A stretch of DNA of 64,000 nt from Collinsella phocaeensis (GCF_900119895.1 NZ_FQLR01000003.1:1-64000); one strand, 5' to 3'. Shown: positions 1 to 9,900, counted from the stretch's first letter. Program-made: numbers and translations. Notes: generated from the sequence alone by a model not told the origin.

Positions 1-119
1 CTTCGGTTGCCCCGAAGGGGCCCGCCTACCGACGCGATCGCCCCGCCGCGCCGGTACTTTTGAAGCACCCAGGCAGCAGGACACGCTTTTCCGGCCTATG
101 CCGCCACGGCATCCGCGCT

Positions 120-1733
120 CTAGAACTCGACGTTTCCGAATTCCGAAAGCTGGAGCTCCTTGTTGTGGTCAGTCGCCCAATCGATATTCCACGGACTCGT
201 GAAGAGCAGAAGCTTGCCGCCGCGCATGTCCTCGACGCGGAGCGTATCGCGGGTGAGCGAAAGCCCCGGGATGTCGATGGAGTCCGGGTCGTTCTTGATC
301 CAGCGGATATCCGTGTAGGGCAGCGCCTGCCGACGCACCTCGACGTGGTACTCGCTCTTGAGGCGCTGCTCGAGCACCTCGAACTGCAGCGTGCCCACCA
401 CGCCCACGATCACGGACTCCATGCCGGCGCCCAGCTCGCGGAAGATCTGGATGGCGCCCTCCTGGGCAAGCTGCTCCATGCCCTTGACGAACTGCTTGCG
501 CTTCAAGGTGTCGACCTGCGTAACGCGGGCGAACAGCTCGGGGGCGAATGTCGGGATGCCCGCGAACTGGACATGCTTCTTACCGGTGCAGATGGTGTCC
601 CCGATGCTGAAGATGCCCGGGTCGAACAGCCCGACGATGTCGCCCGCATACGCCTCGTCGACGATCGCTCGGTCATCGGCCATCATCGTCGTACCGGTCG
701 CCAGCTTGAGCTTGCGCCCGCCCTGCACGTGAAACGCCTCCATGCCGCGCTCGAACTTGCCCGAGCAGATGCGCACGAACGCGATGCGGTCCCTATGGTT
801 CTTGTCCATGTTCGCCTGGATCTTGAAGACGAAGCCCGAGAACTCGTCCCGCGCGGGCTCGACGGCCTCGCCGGTGAGTGCGTCGACGTGCGCGGAGGGC
901 GCGGGCGCCAAGCGGAGGAAGTCCTTCAAGAAGGGCTCCACGCCGAAGTTGGTGAGGGCGCTTCCGAAGAACACGGGGGACAGCTTGCCGGACAGCACCG
1001 CATCGAGATCGAACTCGGAGTCGGCGCCGTCGAGCAGCTCGATGTCGTCCATCAGGTTCTTATGGTTGTCCTCGCCGATGAGGTCGTTCAGCGCCTCGTC
1101 GCCCAGCGTGGCCTCGATCTCGTCGACCTTCTTGGTGCCGTTGGCGCGGCCGTCGCCCTCGAACGCCAGCACGTGGCGGCTGGCGCGGTCGAACACGCCG
1201 CGGAAGGTGCGGCCGTTGCCGATGGGCCAGTTCATGGGATACGTGCGGATGCCCAGGACGTTCTCGACCTCCTCCATGAGGTCGAACGGGTCGCGCGTCT
1301 CGCGGTCCATCTTGTTCACGAAGGTGAAGATGGGGATGCCGCGCAGGGCGCAGACGCGGAACAGCTTCTTGGTCTGGGCCTCGACGCCCTTGGCGCCGTC
1401 GATCACCATGACCGCGGCGTCGGCGGCCATGAGGGTACGGTACGTATCCTCGGAGAAGTCCTGGTGGCCGGGGGTATCGAGGATGTTGACGCAGCAGCCT
1501 CCGTAGGTGAACTGCAGCACCGAGGAGGTGACGGAGATGCCGCGCTGCTTCTCGATGTCCATCCAGTCGGACACGGCGTGGCGGGAGTTCTGCTTGCCCT
1601 TGACCGAGCCGGCGCTCTGGAGCTGGCCAGTATAGAGCAGGAGCTTCTCGGTCAGCGTGGTTTTGCCGGCATCCGGGTGCGAGATGATCGCGAACGTGCG
1701 GCGCGCGGAGATCTGGTCGGAGAGGGAGGGCAT
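120..1733 (-). CDS. prfC: Peptide chain release factor 3
   Basis: This 537-residue translational GTPase recycles RF1/RF2 from the ribosome after peptide release. The P-loop is SHPDAGKTT (residues 18-26), the G3 motif DTPGH is at 86-90 and the G4 motif NKMD at 140-143. The length and the N-terminus (LSDQISARRTFAIISHPDAG) match RF3 rather than EF-G; a true EF-G lies elsewhere in this window. The ATG follows a GAAAGGA ribosome site. It lies 30 bp after smpB and is the last gene of an apparent rnr-TPR-smpB-prfC run, all concerned with RNA or translation quality control. No clear terminator is visible before the window edge. Confidence 0.97.
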   Translation of the reverse strand: MPSLSDQISARRTFAIISHPDAGKTTLTEKLLLYTGQLQSAGSVKGKQNSRHAVSDWMDIEKQRGISVTSSVLQFTYGGCCVNILDTPGHQDFSEDTYRTLMAADAAVMVIDGAKGVEAQTKKLFRVCALRGIPIFTFVNKMDRETRDPFDLMEEVENVLGIRTYPMNWPIGNGRTFRGVFDRASRHVLAFEGDGRANGTKKVDEIEATLGDEALNDLIGEDNHKNLMDDIELLDGADSEFDLDAVLSGKLSPVFFGSALTNFGVEPFLKDFLRLAPAPSAHVDALTGEAVEPARDEFSGFVFKIQANMDKNHRDRIAFVRICSGKFERGMEAFHVQGGRKLKLATGTTMMADDRAIVDEAYAGDIVGLFDPGIFSIGDTICTGKKHVQFAGIPTFAPELFARVTQVDTLKRKQFVKGMEQLAQEGAIQIFRELGAGMESVIVGVVGTLQFEVLEQRLKSEYHVEVRRQALPYTDIRWIKNDPDSIDIPGLSLTRDTLRVEDMRGGKLLLFTSPWNIDWATDHNKELQLSEFGNVEF

Positions 1734-1763
1734 GGGGTCCTTTCTGTTCGAGGCGAAGGCGGC

Positions 1764-2234
1764 CTAGCGGTTGCGGGCCTTGAGCGCGCGGTCGATGTCG
1801 CGCTGGATATCGCGCTTGGCCATGTCCTCACGCTTGTCGTAGAGCTTCTTGCCCCGGCCCAGGCCGAGCGTAAGCTTTACGCGGCCGTCCTCGTTGAAGT
1901 AGAGCTCGAGGGGGACGAGCGCGTAGCCGCGGTCGTGGAGCTTGCGGTCGAGGTAATCGATCTCCTTTCGATGGAGAAGCAGCTTGCGGCGGCGGTCGGG
2001 ATCGCGGTTGAAGATGGTCCCATGGCTGTACGGATGGATGTGCACGCCCACGAGCCAGCACTCGCGCCCGCGGATGAGCGCGAACGTGTCGCTGATCTGG
2101 CACGCCCGCTCGCGAAGGCTGCGCACCTCGGTGCCCGCGAGCTCGATGCCGCACTCATACGTCTCCTCGATGAAGTACTCATGGCGGGCGGAACGGTTCT
2201 TGGCGATGGTCTTGCGCTCTTTACGACTGGACAT
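1764..2234 (-). CDS. smpB: SsrA (tmRNA)-binding protein SmpB
   Basis: This 156-residue protein binds tmRNA and delivers it to stalled ribosomes in trans-translation. The family pattern is clear: N-terminal KTIAKNRSARHEYFIEE, then GIELAGTEVRSLRE, the DTFALIRGRECWLVGVHI strand, and the basic C-terminal tail GRGKKLYDKREDMAKRD. The ATG is preceded by GAGG at 5 nt and lies 7 bp after the stop of the TPR gene, so the two are probably co-translated. The tmRNA gene ssrA, often next to smpB, is not visible here. Confidence 0.97.
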   Translation of the reverse strand: MSSRKERKTIAKNRSARHEYFIEETYECGIELAGTEVRSLRERACQISDTFALIRGRECWLVGVHIHPYSHGTIFNRDPDRRRKLLLHRKEIDYLDRKLHDRGYALVPLELYFNEDGRVKLTLGLGRGKKLYDKREDMAKRDIQRDIDRALKARNR

Positions 2235-2241
2235 GACCGCC

Positions 2242-3105
2242 TCACGCGCCTTCGGGAGCGTCGGCGGGACCGGACTCGGAAGCCGACTCGCGGATCAGCT
2301 TGGTAAGGGCTCGGCAGGCCTCTTCCCCAACCAGGCTGTTCGCGCGGACCGTGAGCTTGGTCGCCAGCTCATCGTCCCCGGCGTCGGCGGCGTCGGTGGC
2401 GCACATGAGCAGGCAGACGGCGATATCCGCAGACGGGCTCGTGGGGATGCCCTGCGCCGCGAGTTCGGCCACGGCTTTGCCGTCGGGCTCTTCGGCAACC
2501 TCGGGGTGCTCCTTGGTGAGGCGCGCGATGAGCTTCTCGGTGCGCGGATCGTTCGGAGCGAGGCGGAGCGCCAGGCGCGCGCAGCCCGAGGCTGCGAGCG
2601 GGACGTCCGCATCGCAGAAGAACTGGCCGAGGTTGGCGTAGGCGCGGGCGGCGGCGCGTCCGTCCGAGGCGCGCTCGAGCACGGAGTTGCTGAGGGCCGC
2701 CCACTCCTGCGTATCGTCGAGCGCCCGGAACAGCTCCGCCAGGTCGAGCCGATAGTTGCAGTTCATGGGATTCCACCGCACCGCCTGGGACAGGGCGTTG
2801 CGGGCGCTCACGTAGTCGCGCTGGCTGATGTAGGCAAACGCCATATCGGAGTACAGGCGGTCGAAGGGGACCCCGACCTGCACGAGCCGACGGGGGTCGC
2901 GCTCGACGCGCCGGTACGCCAGGCGCTCGAAGGGGTCGGCGAAGCTGAAGTACTGCACGTCCTCGCCGGCCTGACACGCAGCGGAGATGTAATCCTCGGC
3001 GAGCTCGACCAGATGCTCGAGCAAAGGAGTCGCAGTCGCCAGGTCGCCGGACGCGAGGAAATTCTCGGCGTAGGCGATGTCTTGTTCGGTTATCGGAATA
3101 TCCAC
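2242..3105 (-). CDS. TPR-like helical repeat protein of unknown function
   Basis: I do not recognise a specific family. The protein is rich in Ala/Leu/Glu and reads as a helical-repeat solenoid; stretches such as YSDMAFAYISQRDYVSARNALSQAVRWNP and ARAYANLGQFFCDADVPLAASGCARLALRLAPNDP have the spacing of tetratricopeptide repeats. A longer frame opens at an ATG at 3156, overlapping the rnr stop by 23 bp. I prefer the GTG at 3105 because GGGAGG sits 4 nt upstream and the overlap disappears. It lies between rnr and smpB in one run, which suggests, without proving, a link to RNA decay or ribosome rescue. No signal peptide or membrane segment is seen. Confidence 0.75.
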   Translation of the reverse strand: MDIPITEQDIAYAENFLASGDLATATPLLEHLVELAEDYISAACQAGEDVQYFSFADPFERLAYRRVERDPRRLVQVGVPFDRLYSDMAFAYISQRDYVSARNALSQAVRWNPMNCNYRLDLAELFRALDDTQEWAALSNSVLERASDGRAAARAYANLGQFFCDADVPLAASGCARLALRLAPNDPRTEKLIARLTKEHPEVAEEPDGKAVAELAAQGIPTSPSADIAVCLLMCATDAADAGDDELATKLTVRANSLVGEEACRALTKLIRESASESGPADAPEGA

Positions 3106-3133
3106 GGTACCTCCCGGGTCAATGACTAATGGT

Positions 3134-5323
3134 TCAGTGTAGCGCAGGGGCTGCATGTATGAGCCTGAAATCGAGATGGCCCCGCATCGGGTCGGACCCG
3201 GCGATCTCGACCACGACGCGCGTGCCGAGACGGATCTCCCGGCCGGTTGCCGAGCTCACGAGCATAAGCCTTTCCTCGTCCAGATCCCACCACTCGTCAC
3301 CCAGCGCGGCCATGCGCACAAGGCCCTCGGCGCCCGTCTCATCGAGCCGCACGAACGCGCCCATCGAATCGATCCAGGACACGGCGCCCGACACCCGCTC
3401 GCCGACGCGCCCGGCGTAGTAGCGGCAGACCATGGCCTTCTGGGACGCATGGGCGGCGGCATCCGCGATGCGCTCGGAGTCGCTCGCCTGCCGGCATATC
3501 GGGGCCAAGATCGCGGGAAGCGACTCGGGGCCCCGCCCGATCAGGGCGGCGGTCGACTCCGGGCCCCGCGACGCATCGGCGGCGGCGCGGCGGCCCAGGC
3601 GCTCCTCAGCCAGGCGCTGCTTGACGACACGTTGGACGACCAAGTCCGGATACCGCCTGATCGGGCTCGTGAAGTGGCAGTACGCAGGGGCCGCCAGCGC
3701 GTAGTGACCGAGATTGCACGGGCGGTACACGGCCCGCTGCTGAGCGCGCAGGAGCAGCGCGTTGACGAGCGGGGCGGCAGGCGTGCCGTGCGCGGCATCG
3801 ACCGCGCCCTGCAGGGCGGCGGGCTCGGCGGCCTCCAGGCCGAGGGCACATGACGCGTCGATAGCCCCCGCGTCCAGCAGGACGCGGGCCGCCGCGGCGA
3901 GCTCGTCGGGGGACGGCTCGGCATGGACGCGGAAGGCGGCCTCGAGCCCGCGGTCGACAAGCCAGCGGGCGACGCATTCGTTCGCGAGCAGCATCGCCTC
4001 CTCGACCAGCGAGGTCGCCGCCGTACGCGCACGGGTGACGATGCGCTCCGGCGCACCGTCTCGATCCAGCAGGACATGCACCTCGGAGGTCTCGAAGTCC
4101 ACCGCGCCGCGGCGGGCGCGCAGCGCGCGGCGGGCGCGCGCCAGCCCGTCGGCGTCGGCGAGGAAAGCGGCAAGGTCGACACCCTCCCGCGCGGCGCGCT
4201 CCGCCGCGACGTCGGCGCGGCCGCGGGCCGCCTCGTGCGCGCCGCCGGAATCTCGCCCGACATCCCCGCCCTCATCCGAGCATGTGGGCAGCAGCTCCTC
4301 GACCGCCTCGTAATCGGTGCGAACGCGCGACCTGATCGCGCTCGGATACGGCTTGAACCCCTTGACGCGACCGCGGGCGTCAAGCTCGATATCGACGGTG
4401 ACCGCCAGGCGGTCCTCGTCGGGGACGAGCGAGCACACGTCGCATGACAGCTCCTCCGGAACCATCGGCAGCACGCGGTCGGCAAGATACACCGACGTCC
4501 CCCGCCGGCGCGCCTCGAGATCGACGTGTCCGCCCCACGGCACGTAATGGGAGACGTCGGCGATATGCACCCCCAGGAGCCAGCCACCCGACGCCGTGCG
4601 CTCGATCGAGATGGCGTCGTCGAAATCCCGCGCATCGACCGGGTCGATGGTGAGCGCGAAGCGCTCCCGGATGTCGATGCGCAGCGGGTCCGCCAGCGCG
4701 TCCTCGACGTCCGCGCGGCGGGCGCGCGCCTCCTCGAGCGCGGCCGCGGGGTATCCGCCCTCCAAGTCGTACCGGGCCATCACGCACCGTATGGGCAGAT
4801 CGGGGGCATCCGGCCCGCCCAGGCGCTCCTCGATCCGGACCACGCCAGACTCGTGGCGCGTCGGGTACCCGACGATCCGGGCACGCACCACGTCGCCCTC
4901 GCCTGCGCCGGCGCGCGCGGGGGAGTCATCCGTGGGGAGCACGAAGAAATCCAGCTTGACCCGCGGGTCGAGCGGGCGCACCACACCCAGGGGACCGGCC
5001 GTCCCATAGGTGCCCACCAGGATATCGGTCGCCCGCTCGAGGGTGCTCTCCACCTGGGCGCGCAGCTGTCCGCGCTCGCCGCGGCGCAAGCTCACCGAGA
5101 CGATGTCGCCTCCCATGGCGCCCCGCAGGCCGCGTTCGGTGAAGCGGAACCGCCCTTCCGGCGTGTCGACGAACGCACCCGACCCCGTGAGCACGACCGT
5201 GCCCGTAAGCTCCGGCGCCCGCCTGCGCCCCGAAGACGCCCCGCCCTGTGACCTTCCGCGGCCTCTTCCCACTTGGACCTCCCTGTCGTCCCCGTGCCGC
5301 CGCGCGGCACGCTTCACATGCAT
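3134..5323 (-). CDS. rnr: RNase R/RNase II family 3'-5' exoribonuclease
   Basis: This 729-residue processive exoribonuclease degrades structured RNA and, with SmpB/tmRNA, defective mRNAs. A basic N-terminus precedes cold-shock-like OB folds (about residues 37-190). The RNB catalytic domain opens with DPVDARDFDDAI at 227-238, whose aspartates bind Mg. The RNB end motif FTSPIRRYPDLVVQR and a C-terminal S1 domain (RVGERVSGAVSWIDSMGAFVRL) follow. The N-terminal helix-turn-helix of E. coli RNase R is missing, as is common in actinobacteria. It heads the run leading to smpB and prfC and is divergent from the U32 gene across 131 bp. Confidence 0.94.
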   Translation of the reverse strand: MHVKRAARRHGDDREVQVGRGRGRSQGGASSGRRRAPELTGTVVLTGSGAFVDTPEGRFRFTERGLRGAMGGDIVSVSLRRGERGQLRAQVESTLERATDILVGTYGTAGPLGVVRPLDPRVKLDFFVLPTDDSPARAGAGEGDVVRARIVGYPTRHESGVVRIEERLGGPDAPDLPIRCVMARYDLEGGYPAAALEEARARRADVEDALADPLRIDIRERFALTIDPVDARDFDDAISIERTASGGWLLGVHIADVSHYVPWGGHVDLEARRRGTSVYLADRVLPMVPEELSCDVCSLVPDEDRLAVTVDIELDARGRVKGFKPYPSAIRSRVRTDYEAVEELLPTCSDEGGDVGRDSGGAHEAARGRADVAAERAAREGVDLAAFLADADGLARARRALRARRGAVDFETSEVHVLLDRDGAPERIVTRARTAATSLVEEAMLLANECVARWLVDRGLEAAFRVHAEPSPDELAAAARVLLDAGAIDASCALGLEAAEPAALQGAVDAAHGTPAAPLVNALLLRAQQRAVYRPCNLGHYALAAPAYCHFTSPIRRYPDLVVQRVVKQRLAEERLGRRAAADASRGPESTAALIGRGPESLPAILAPICRQASDSERIADAAAHASQKAMVCRYYAGRVGERVSGAVSWIDSMGAFVRLDETGAEGLVRMAALGDEWWDLDEERLMLVSSATGREIRLGTRVVVEIAGSDPMRGHLDFRLIHAAPALH

Positions 5324-5454
5324 CCCTTATGCCCTTGCCGCCGCACCCTATGCGCGCGCCGCGCGTCCATTGTGTGCCGCGGGCGAAACCGCCGCCGACG
5401 CCCGGGGCCGCATGTATACTCGAGGACGAACGGACCCGCACAGAAAGAACCGAC

Positions 5455-7962
5455 GTGAACACACCCGCATCCGCACCCCGCGCGACCGACCGCACCGACC
5501 CTTCGCGCCGGCCCGAGCTGCTCGCTCCCGCCGGCGGACCCGCCCCCTTCGCCGCGGCGCTCGCCGCCGGCGCCGACGCCATATACTGCGGCATGGGGGC
5601 GTTCAACGCGCGGCGCAAGGCCGACAACTTCACCGACGAATCGTTCACCGAGGCCTGCCGCGCCGCGCATCTCGCCGGAGCGCGCGTCTACGTCACGGTG
5701 AACATCGTGATCAAGGATGAGGAGATGGACGAGGCCCTGCGCCTCGTCGACACGTGCTGGCGGCTCGGAGCCGACGCCTTCATCATCCAGGACTGGGGGC
5801 TGTTCGCCGAGATCAAGCGAACCATGCCCGAGGTCGAGACCCATATCTCCACGCAGGCGAACATTCACGATGCGCGCGGGGCCGCCTGGTGCCGCGATGC
5901 CGGGGCGGACCGCGTGACGCTTTCGCGCGAGCTCTCCGTCGCCGAGATCGCCGCCATTCACGATGCTGTGGACATCGATCTCGAGGTCTTCGCCCACGGC
6001 GCCATCTGCTTCTGCTACTCCGGCGTCTGCCTGCTCTCCAGCTTCGCGCGCGCCGGCCGCTCCGCCAACCGCGGCATGTGCGCGCAGCCCTGCCGACTAC
6101 CCTACGAGCTCATCGACGAGCGGGGCCGTGTGCTCTCCCCCGCCGGCCGCGAGCGGCCGCTCTGCCCGCGCGACACCGACACCTCGACGATGCTTACCGA
6201 GCTCCTCGCCGCCGGTGCCCACGCGCTGAAGCTCGAGGGCAGGATGAAGGCGTCCGACTACGTCCACTCCGTCGTCGACGTCTACCGCAGGCAGCTCGAC
6301 GACGCGATAGCCGGACGCGAGGCGACGCCGTCCGATGCGGCCGCAAGGGCCCGGCAGCTCAAGCGCAGCTTCAACCGCGATTTCACGTCCGCCTACCAGC
6401 ACGGCACCTCGGGCGACGAGATGATGAGCTACGAGCGCTCCAACAACCGCGGCCAGCTCGTGGGCACCGTCCTTGGAAGCCGGCCCGCCGGCGGCAACAC
6501 GCGCGGCCTGCACCCCGATGACCGCCGCCTGCGCGCGGCCGTCGCCACCATCCTCCTCGATGAGCCGGTAGGCAAGGGCGACCTGCTCGAGCTTCGCCAC
6601 GAAGACGAATTCGATCAGTTCCTCACCGCGATCGCGGGAGCTGACGCCGAGGCGGGCTCCACGATCGAATGCCGCATCCCGCGCGCGATGCCGCGCGGGA
6701 GCCGCGTCCGCATCATCCGCAGCCAAGCGGCCATCGACACCGCAGCCGCCGCGCTCAAGCGCGACATCGCCCGCAAGCGCGCGGTCGACGTACGCGTCAC
6801 GGCACGCTTGGGAGAGCCGTTCGAGGTGGTCCTCACGTGCTGCGACGACCCCTCGCTCAGCGCATCTGCGACGGGCTTCATCGTCGAGCCCGCGCGGACC
6901 CGCCCCGTCTCGCCCGACGACCTCGTCGAGCACGTGGGGCGCATGGGCTCCTCGCCCTTCGAGGCCGCGTCGTTCGATATCCAGCTCGACGAGGGCTGCG
7001 GGATGTCGTTTTCCGCCGTCCACAAGGTGCGCGGCGCGGCGTGCGACGCGCTCATCGAGCGCATCCTCGCCCCATACGCCGAGCGTCGCGGCAGCGCGCC
7101 GCGCGTCGACGAGCGCCCTCGGGCCCGCTCGTCCGAACGTGCAAAGGATCCTGCCGTCATCTGCGCCGCCGTATGCGATCTCGACGCCGCGGGCATCGCG
7201 CGCGAAGCGGGCGCGCAGCTCATATACATGCCCGTCGACGCCCTGCTCGAGGCCGGGCTCGATGCCGCGGGCGCGCAAGCGCGCGGTATCGTCCCCATCC
7301 TGGATGAGGTGTGTCGCGCCGTCGATCTCGAACGGCTCGACCCCTGGGTTCTCGACGGGTCGACCGTTGCCGTCGGGAACATCTCGGAACTTGCACGAGC
7401 AGGCCAGGTCGGGGCTCGTGCCGAGATTCGCCCCTGCATCCCCGTCCACAACCGCGCCTGCATGGAGATGCTTGAGCGGCGCGGCGCCGATGCGATATGG
7501 CTCTCACCCGAGCTGTCCCTCGCCGAGATCGAGCGGCTGTCCCCCGGCGCCCCCGTGCCCGTCGGCATCACGGTCTTCGGGCGCCCGCGCGTCATGACGA
7601 GCGAGCACTGCATCCTGCAGGTCGCCGACGCCTGCATCCACGACTGCGCTCGGTGCGGCCTGCGCCGGCGCGGCCTGCGCCTGCGCAACATCGACGGCAA
7701 GGAATTCCCCGTCCGTAGCGATATCCACGGTCGATCCCATCTCTACGGGGCCGAAGTGACCGACATCACCGCCCAGATCCCTCAACTTATGCACGCACGG
7801 GTGACGCGGTTCATGGTCGACGGCACGCTGCTCGACGGCAACGCCCTCAAGAAGGCCATCGTGCGCACCCGCGCCGCAGTCGAGGCGGCTCGGAACGGCA
7901 ACCGTCCGGCGCCCCGGTCTTCCGGAACCACCACGGGCTGCCTGTTCGTCGGCGTCGACTAG
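5455..7962 (+). CDS. U32-family protein with C-terminal DUF3656-like region (RlhA-type rRNA/tRNA hydroxylation)
   Basis: The 835-residue protein belongs to peptidase family U32, whose characterised members RlhA and TrhP act in hydroxylation of 23S rRNA or tRNA; older annotations say collagenase-like protease. The signature EVFAHGAICFCYSGVCLLS is at 177-195, with further cysteines in RGMCAQPCR (206-214) that likely ligate an Fe-S cluster. N-terminal ELLAPAGG is typical. The region after about residue 330 resembles the DUF3656 extension of RlhA, followed by a further C-terminal part with CxxC-like cysteines (CIHDCARCGLRRRG). I start at GTG 5455, eight bases after AGAAAG; an upstream in-frame extension lacks a ribosome site. 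A TATACT box at 5415-5420 could be the -10. Confidence 0.85.
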   Translation: MNTPASAPRATDRTDPSRRPELLAPAGGPAPFAAALAAGADAIYCGMGAFNARRKADNFTDESFTEACRAAHLAGARVYVTVNIVIKDEEMDEALRLVDTCWRLGADAFIIQDWGLFAEIKRTMPEVETHISTQANIHDARGAAWCRDAGADRVTLSRELSVAEIAAIHDAVDIDLEVFAHGAICFCYSGVCLLSSFARAGRSANRGMCAQPCRLPYELIDERGRVLSPAGRERPLCPRDTDTSTMLTELLAAGAHALKLEGRMKASDYVHSVVDVYRRQLDDAIAGREATPSDAAARARQLKRSFNRDFTSAYQHGTSGDEMMSYERSNNRGQLVGTVLGSRPAGGNTRGLHPDDRRLRAAVATILLDEPVGKGDLLELRHEDEFDQFLTAIAGADAEAGSTIECRIPRAMPRGSRVRIIRSQAAIDTAAAALKRDIARKRAVDVRVTARLGEPFEVVLTCCDDPSLSASATGFIVEPARTRPVSPDDLVEHVGRMGSSPFEAASFDIQLDEGCGMSFSAVHKVRGAACDALIERILAPYAERRGSAPRVDERPRARSSERAKDPAVICAAVCDLDAAGIAREAGAQLIYMPVDALLEAGLDAAGAQARGIVPILDEVCRAVDLERLDPWVLDGSTVAVGNISELARAGQVGARAEIRPCIPVHNRACMEMLERRGADAIWLSPELSLAEIERLSPGAPVPVGITVFGRPRVMTSEHCILQVADACIHDCARCGLRRRGLRLRNIDGKEFPVRSDIHGRSHLYGAEVTDITAQIPQLMHARVTRFMVDGTLLDGNALKKAIVRTRAAVEAARNGNRPAPRSSGTTTGCLFVGVD

Positions 7963-7989
7963 CCCAGCCCCATATCGGCACCCCTTGAC

Positions 7990-8035
7990 GGCGGGGCGGG
8001 ATGCATCCTCGCATTCCGCCCCGCCGCGCCCTTTC
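7990..8035. terminator. Bidirectional hairpin between convergent U32 and DeoR genes
   Basis: A GC-rich inverted repeat with arms GGCGGGGCGG and CCGCCCCGCC lies in the 82-bp gap between two convergent genes. It is followed on the plus strand by a short CCCTTTC run. The location and shape fit a shared intrinsic terminator, though neither side has a strong U-tract. Confidence 0.6.
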
Positions 8036-8044
8036 ACGCTACCC

Positions 8045-8791
8045 TTAGACGATGCGGACGTTGCGCCGGACACGGTAGCCCTCGGGCACGGCCCCCGCCG
8101 CGAGCACCTCGCAGGTATCGAGGTCTGCGAAGGTGACCGGGGCGATCATATCGAATTTACTCGCATCCGCCAGCACGACGGGGCGCGCGCACCGCCCGAT
8201 GGAGGCGCGCTTCACCGCCGCCTCTTCCATATCGGGCGTGGTGAGGCCCGCCGTCGCGGATATGCCGTTGACTCCCCAGAACCCCAGGGAGAAGTTGTAC
8301 CGCTCGACCGCCATCAGGGCTTCGGGCCCCACGACCGATTCCGTCTGCCGCTTGAGCTCGCCGCCCAGCAGGCGCACGTGCAGACCGCGCGCGGCCATCC
8401 GCAGCGCATGGCCCGCCGAATCCGTGACGTAGGTGATCGAAGGATCTTGCGGCAAGACGTCGATGAGCCTGCGCACCGTGGATCCGGAATCAAGGTAGAC
8501 ATACGAATCCGCCTCGAGCATGGCCGCGGCGGCCTGCGCGATGCGCTCCTTCTCATGCGCATGCAGGTAGCTTCGATCCTCCAGGTCGAGATCGATCGCA
8601 ACGTGCGCGCGCTCGAGGCTCATGGCTCCGCCGTGCACCTTGGCGACGCGGTGCGCACGCGAAAGGTTCGCCAGATCCCTTCGGATCGTCGAGGCCGTGA
8701 CACCGAGCGCCGACGCCAGATCCGGCACGCTCATGGACCCCGCTTCGGCCACCATCTCGACGATGCGCTCCATCCTCTCCTCAGCCAGCAC
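8045..8791 (-). CDS. DeoR/GlpR-family transcriptional regulator
   Basis: This 248-residue regulator has the N-terminal DeoR winged helix, ERMERIVEMVAEAGSMSVPDLASALGVTASTIRRDLANLSRAHRVAKVHGGA, followed by the effector-binding domain related to ribose-5-phosphate isomerase (DSGSTVRRLIDVLP, VTDSAGHALRM, LLGGELKRQTESVVGP). Such regulators sense phosphorylated sugars. The GTG start is only 3 nt beyond the stop of the upstream oxidoreductase, and its GAGGAG ribosome site (6-nt spacing) is formed by the last Glu codons of that gene, so translation is coupled. It may control this same operon through the 10-bp iterons near 9901. Confidence 0.92.
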   Translation of the reverse strand: MLAEERMERIVEMVAEAGSMSVPDLASALGVTASTIRRDLANLSRAHRVAKVHGGAMSLERAHVAIDLDLEDRSYLHAHEKERIAQAAAAMLEADSYVYLDSGSTVRRLIDVLPQDPSITYVTDSAGHALRMAARGLHVRLLGGELKRQTESVVGPEALMAVERYNFSLGFWGVNGISATAGLTTPDMEEAAVKRASIGRCARPVVLADASKFDMIAPVTFADLDTCEVLAAGAVPEGYRVRRNVRIV

Positions 8792-8794
8792 GTT

Positions 8795-9883
8795 CTACTC
8801 CTCCTCAGGGTAGACGACACCCCAATCCGCGCGGAGCCGCGTCATGGTCTCCATGACATCCGACGCATACTCGATAAGGCCGAGGCTCGACGAGTCGCCG
8901 GCGACCGCTTTCTCGAGATTGGCCGCTTCATAGCACAGTGCGTACGCCTCTTCGCCCGCCTCGACGACCTCGCGGTGCCCATCGGAGGTCCAGACGATCT
9001 CCGCCCGATCGGCACGCGGGTAGGCCATGATCTCGATATAGCAGTCGTCGAAGCACAGGTCGGCGCGCTTCGGCTGCTTGGCGTGCATGCTGAGCGAAAA
9101 GACCCCGAGCTGCCCCTCGGCGTTTCGCGTCACGAAGCCGCTCTCCTCGTCGACGCCCGTGTGGAACACGTTGGCCAGGGACACCACCTCGGCAGGCTTG
9201 CTCTCCATGAACAGGCGCGCGACCGTCAACGCGTACACGCCGATATCGAGCATGGCGCCGCCGGCGAGGTTTCGGTTCCAAAAGCGGCTCGTCTCATCCT
9301 CGTAACTGTGGAAACTGCCGAAATTGACCTGCGCCAGGCGGAGACGACCGAACTCTCCCGCATCCGCGCGACGTCGAAGCTCCTTGTACAGGGGCATATG
9401 CAGCACCGTGGTGGCGTCCATGAGCACGACGCCGTGCTCGCGCGCCAACATCCGAGCTTCTTCGAGCTCGGCGGAATTGAGCGTGATGGACTTCTCGCAC
9501 AGGACGTGCTTGCCGGCGGACAAAGCGGCGCGCAGATACTCGATATGCGTGTTATGCGGCGTAGTGATGTAGACGGCGTCCACCTCGGGGTCGTCATACA
9601 GGTCGCGGACGCTGCTGTAGACGCGCTGAATGCCGTAGGCCTCGGCGAAGGCTGCCGCCTTCGCGTACGTCCGGTTCGCGACTCCATGGATCGAACGCCC
9701 TGCGAGCGCGAAGGACTGGGCCATCTGATTCGCGATGACGCCGCAACCTATCACCGCCCATCTGAGCCGGGGCGCCGTGAAGATATCGGTGGGAAACGGT
9801 TTACCCTGGACGGCGACAAATGCCGCACGGGCCGCCTCGGCCGCATCGCGGGGCTGCGCGCTTGCATGCATATCGGTCTTCAT
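8795..9883 (-). CDS. Gfo/Idh/MocA-family NAD(P)-dependent oxidoreductase
   Basis: A 362-residue sugar or inositol-type dehydrogenase. The Rossmann motif is RWAVIGCGVIANQMAQ (about 42-57); the YITTPHNTHIEYLRAALSAGKHVLCEKSITLN segment carries the EK motif typical of the catalytic lysine. The C-terminal half is the alpha/beta substrate domain. I start at the ATG at 9883, which has GGAG at 5 nt; a longer frame reaches about 10006 but would include low-complexity and promoter sequence. It is the first gene of a two-gene operon with a DeoR regulator, consistent with a carbohydrate substrate that cannot be named from sequence. Confidence 0.9.
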   Translation of the reverse strand: MKTDMHASAQPRDAAEAARAAFVAVQGKPFPTDIFTAPRLRWAVIGCGVIANQMAQSFALAGRSIHGVANRTYAKAAAFAEAYGIQRVYSSVRDLYDDPEVDAVYITTPHNTHIEYLRAALSAGKHVLCEKSITLNSAELEEARMLAREHGVVLMDATTVLHMPLYKELRRRADAGEFGRLRLAQVNFGSFHSYEDETSRFWNRNLAGGAMLDIGVYALTVARLFMESKPAEVVSLANVFHTGVDEESGFVTRNAEGQLGVFSLSMHAKQPKRADLCFDDCYIEIMAYPRADRAEIVWTSDGHREVVEAGEEAYALCYEAANLEKAVAGDSSSLGLIEYASDVMETMTRLRADWGVVYPEEE

Positions 9884-9900
9884 CTCTGCTCCAATCAGTT

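Noticed and set aside
60-2306. A 748-codon plus-strand frame opposite prfC and smpB
   Set aside because: It spans two real genes and the gap between them, and its translation resembles the other antisense frames.
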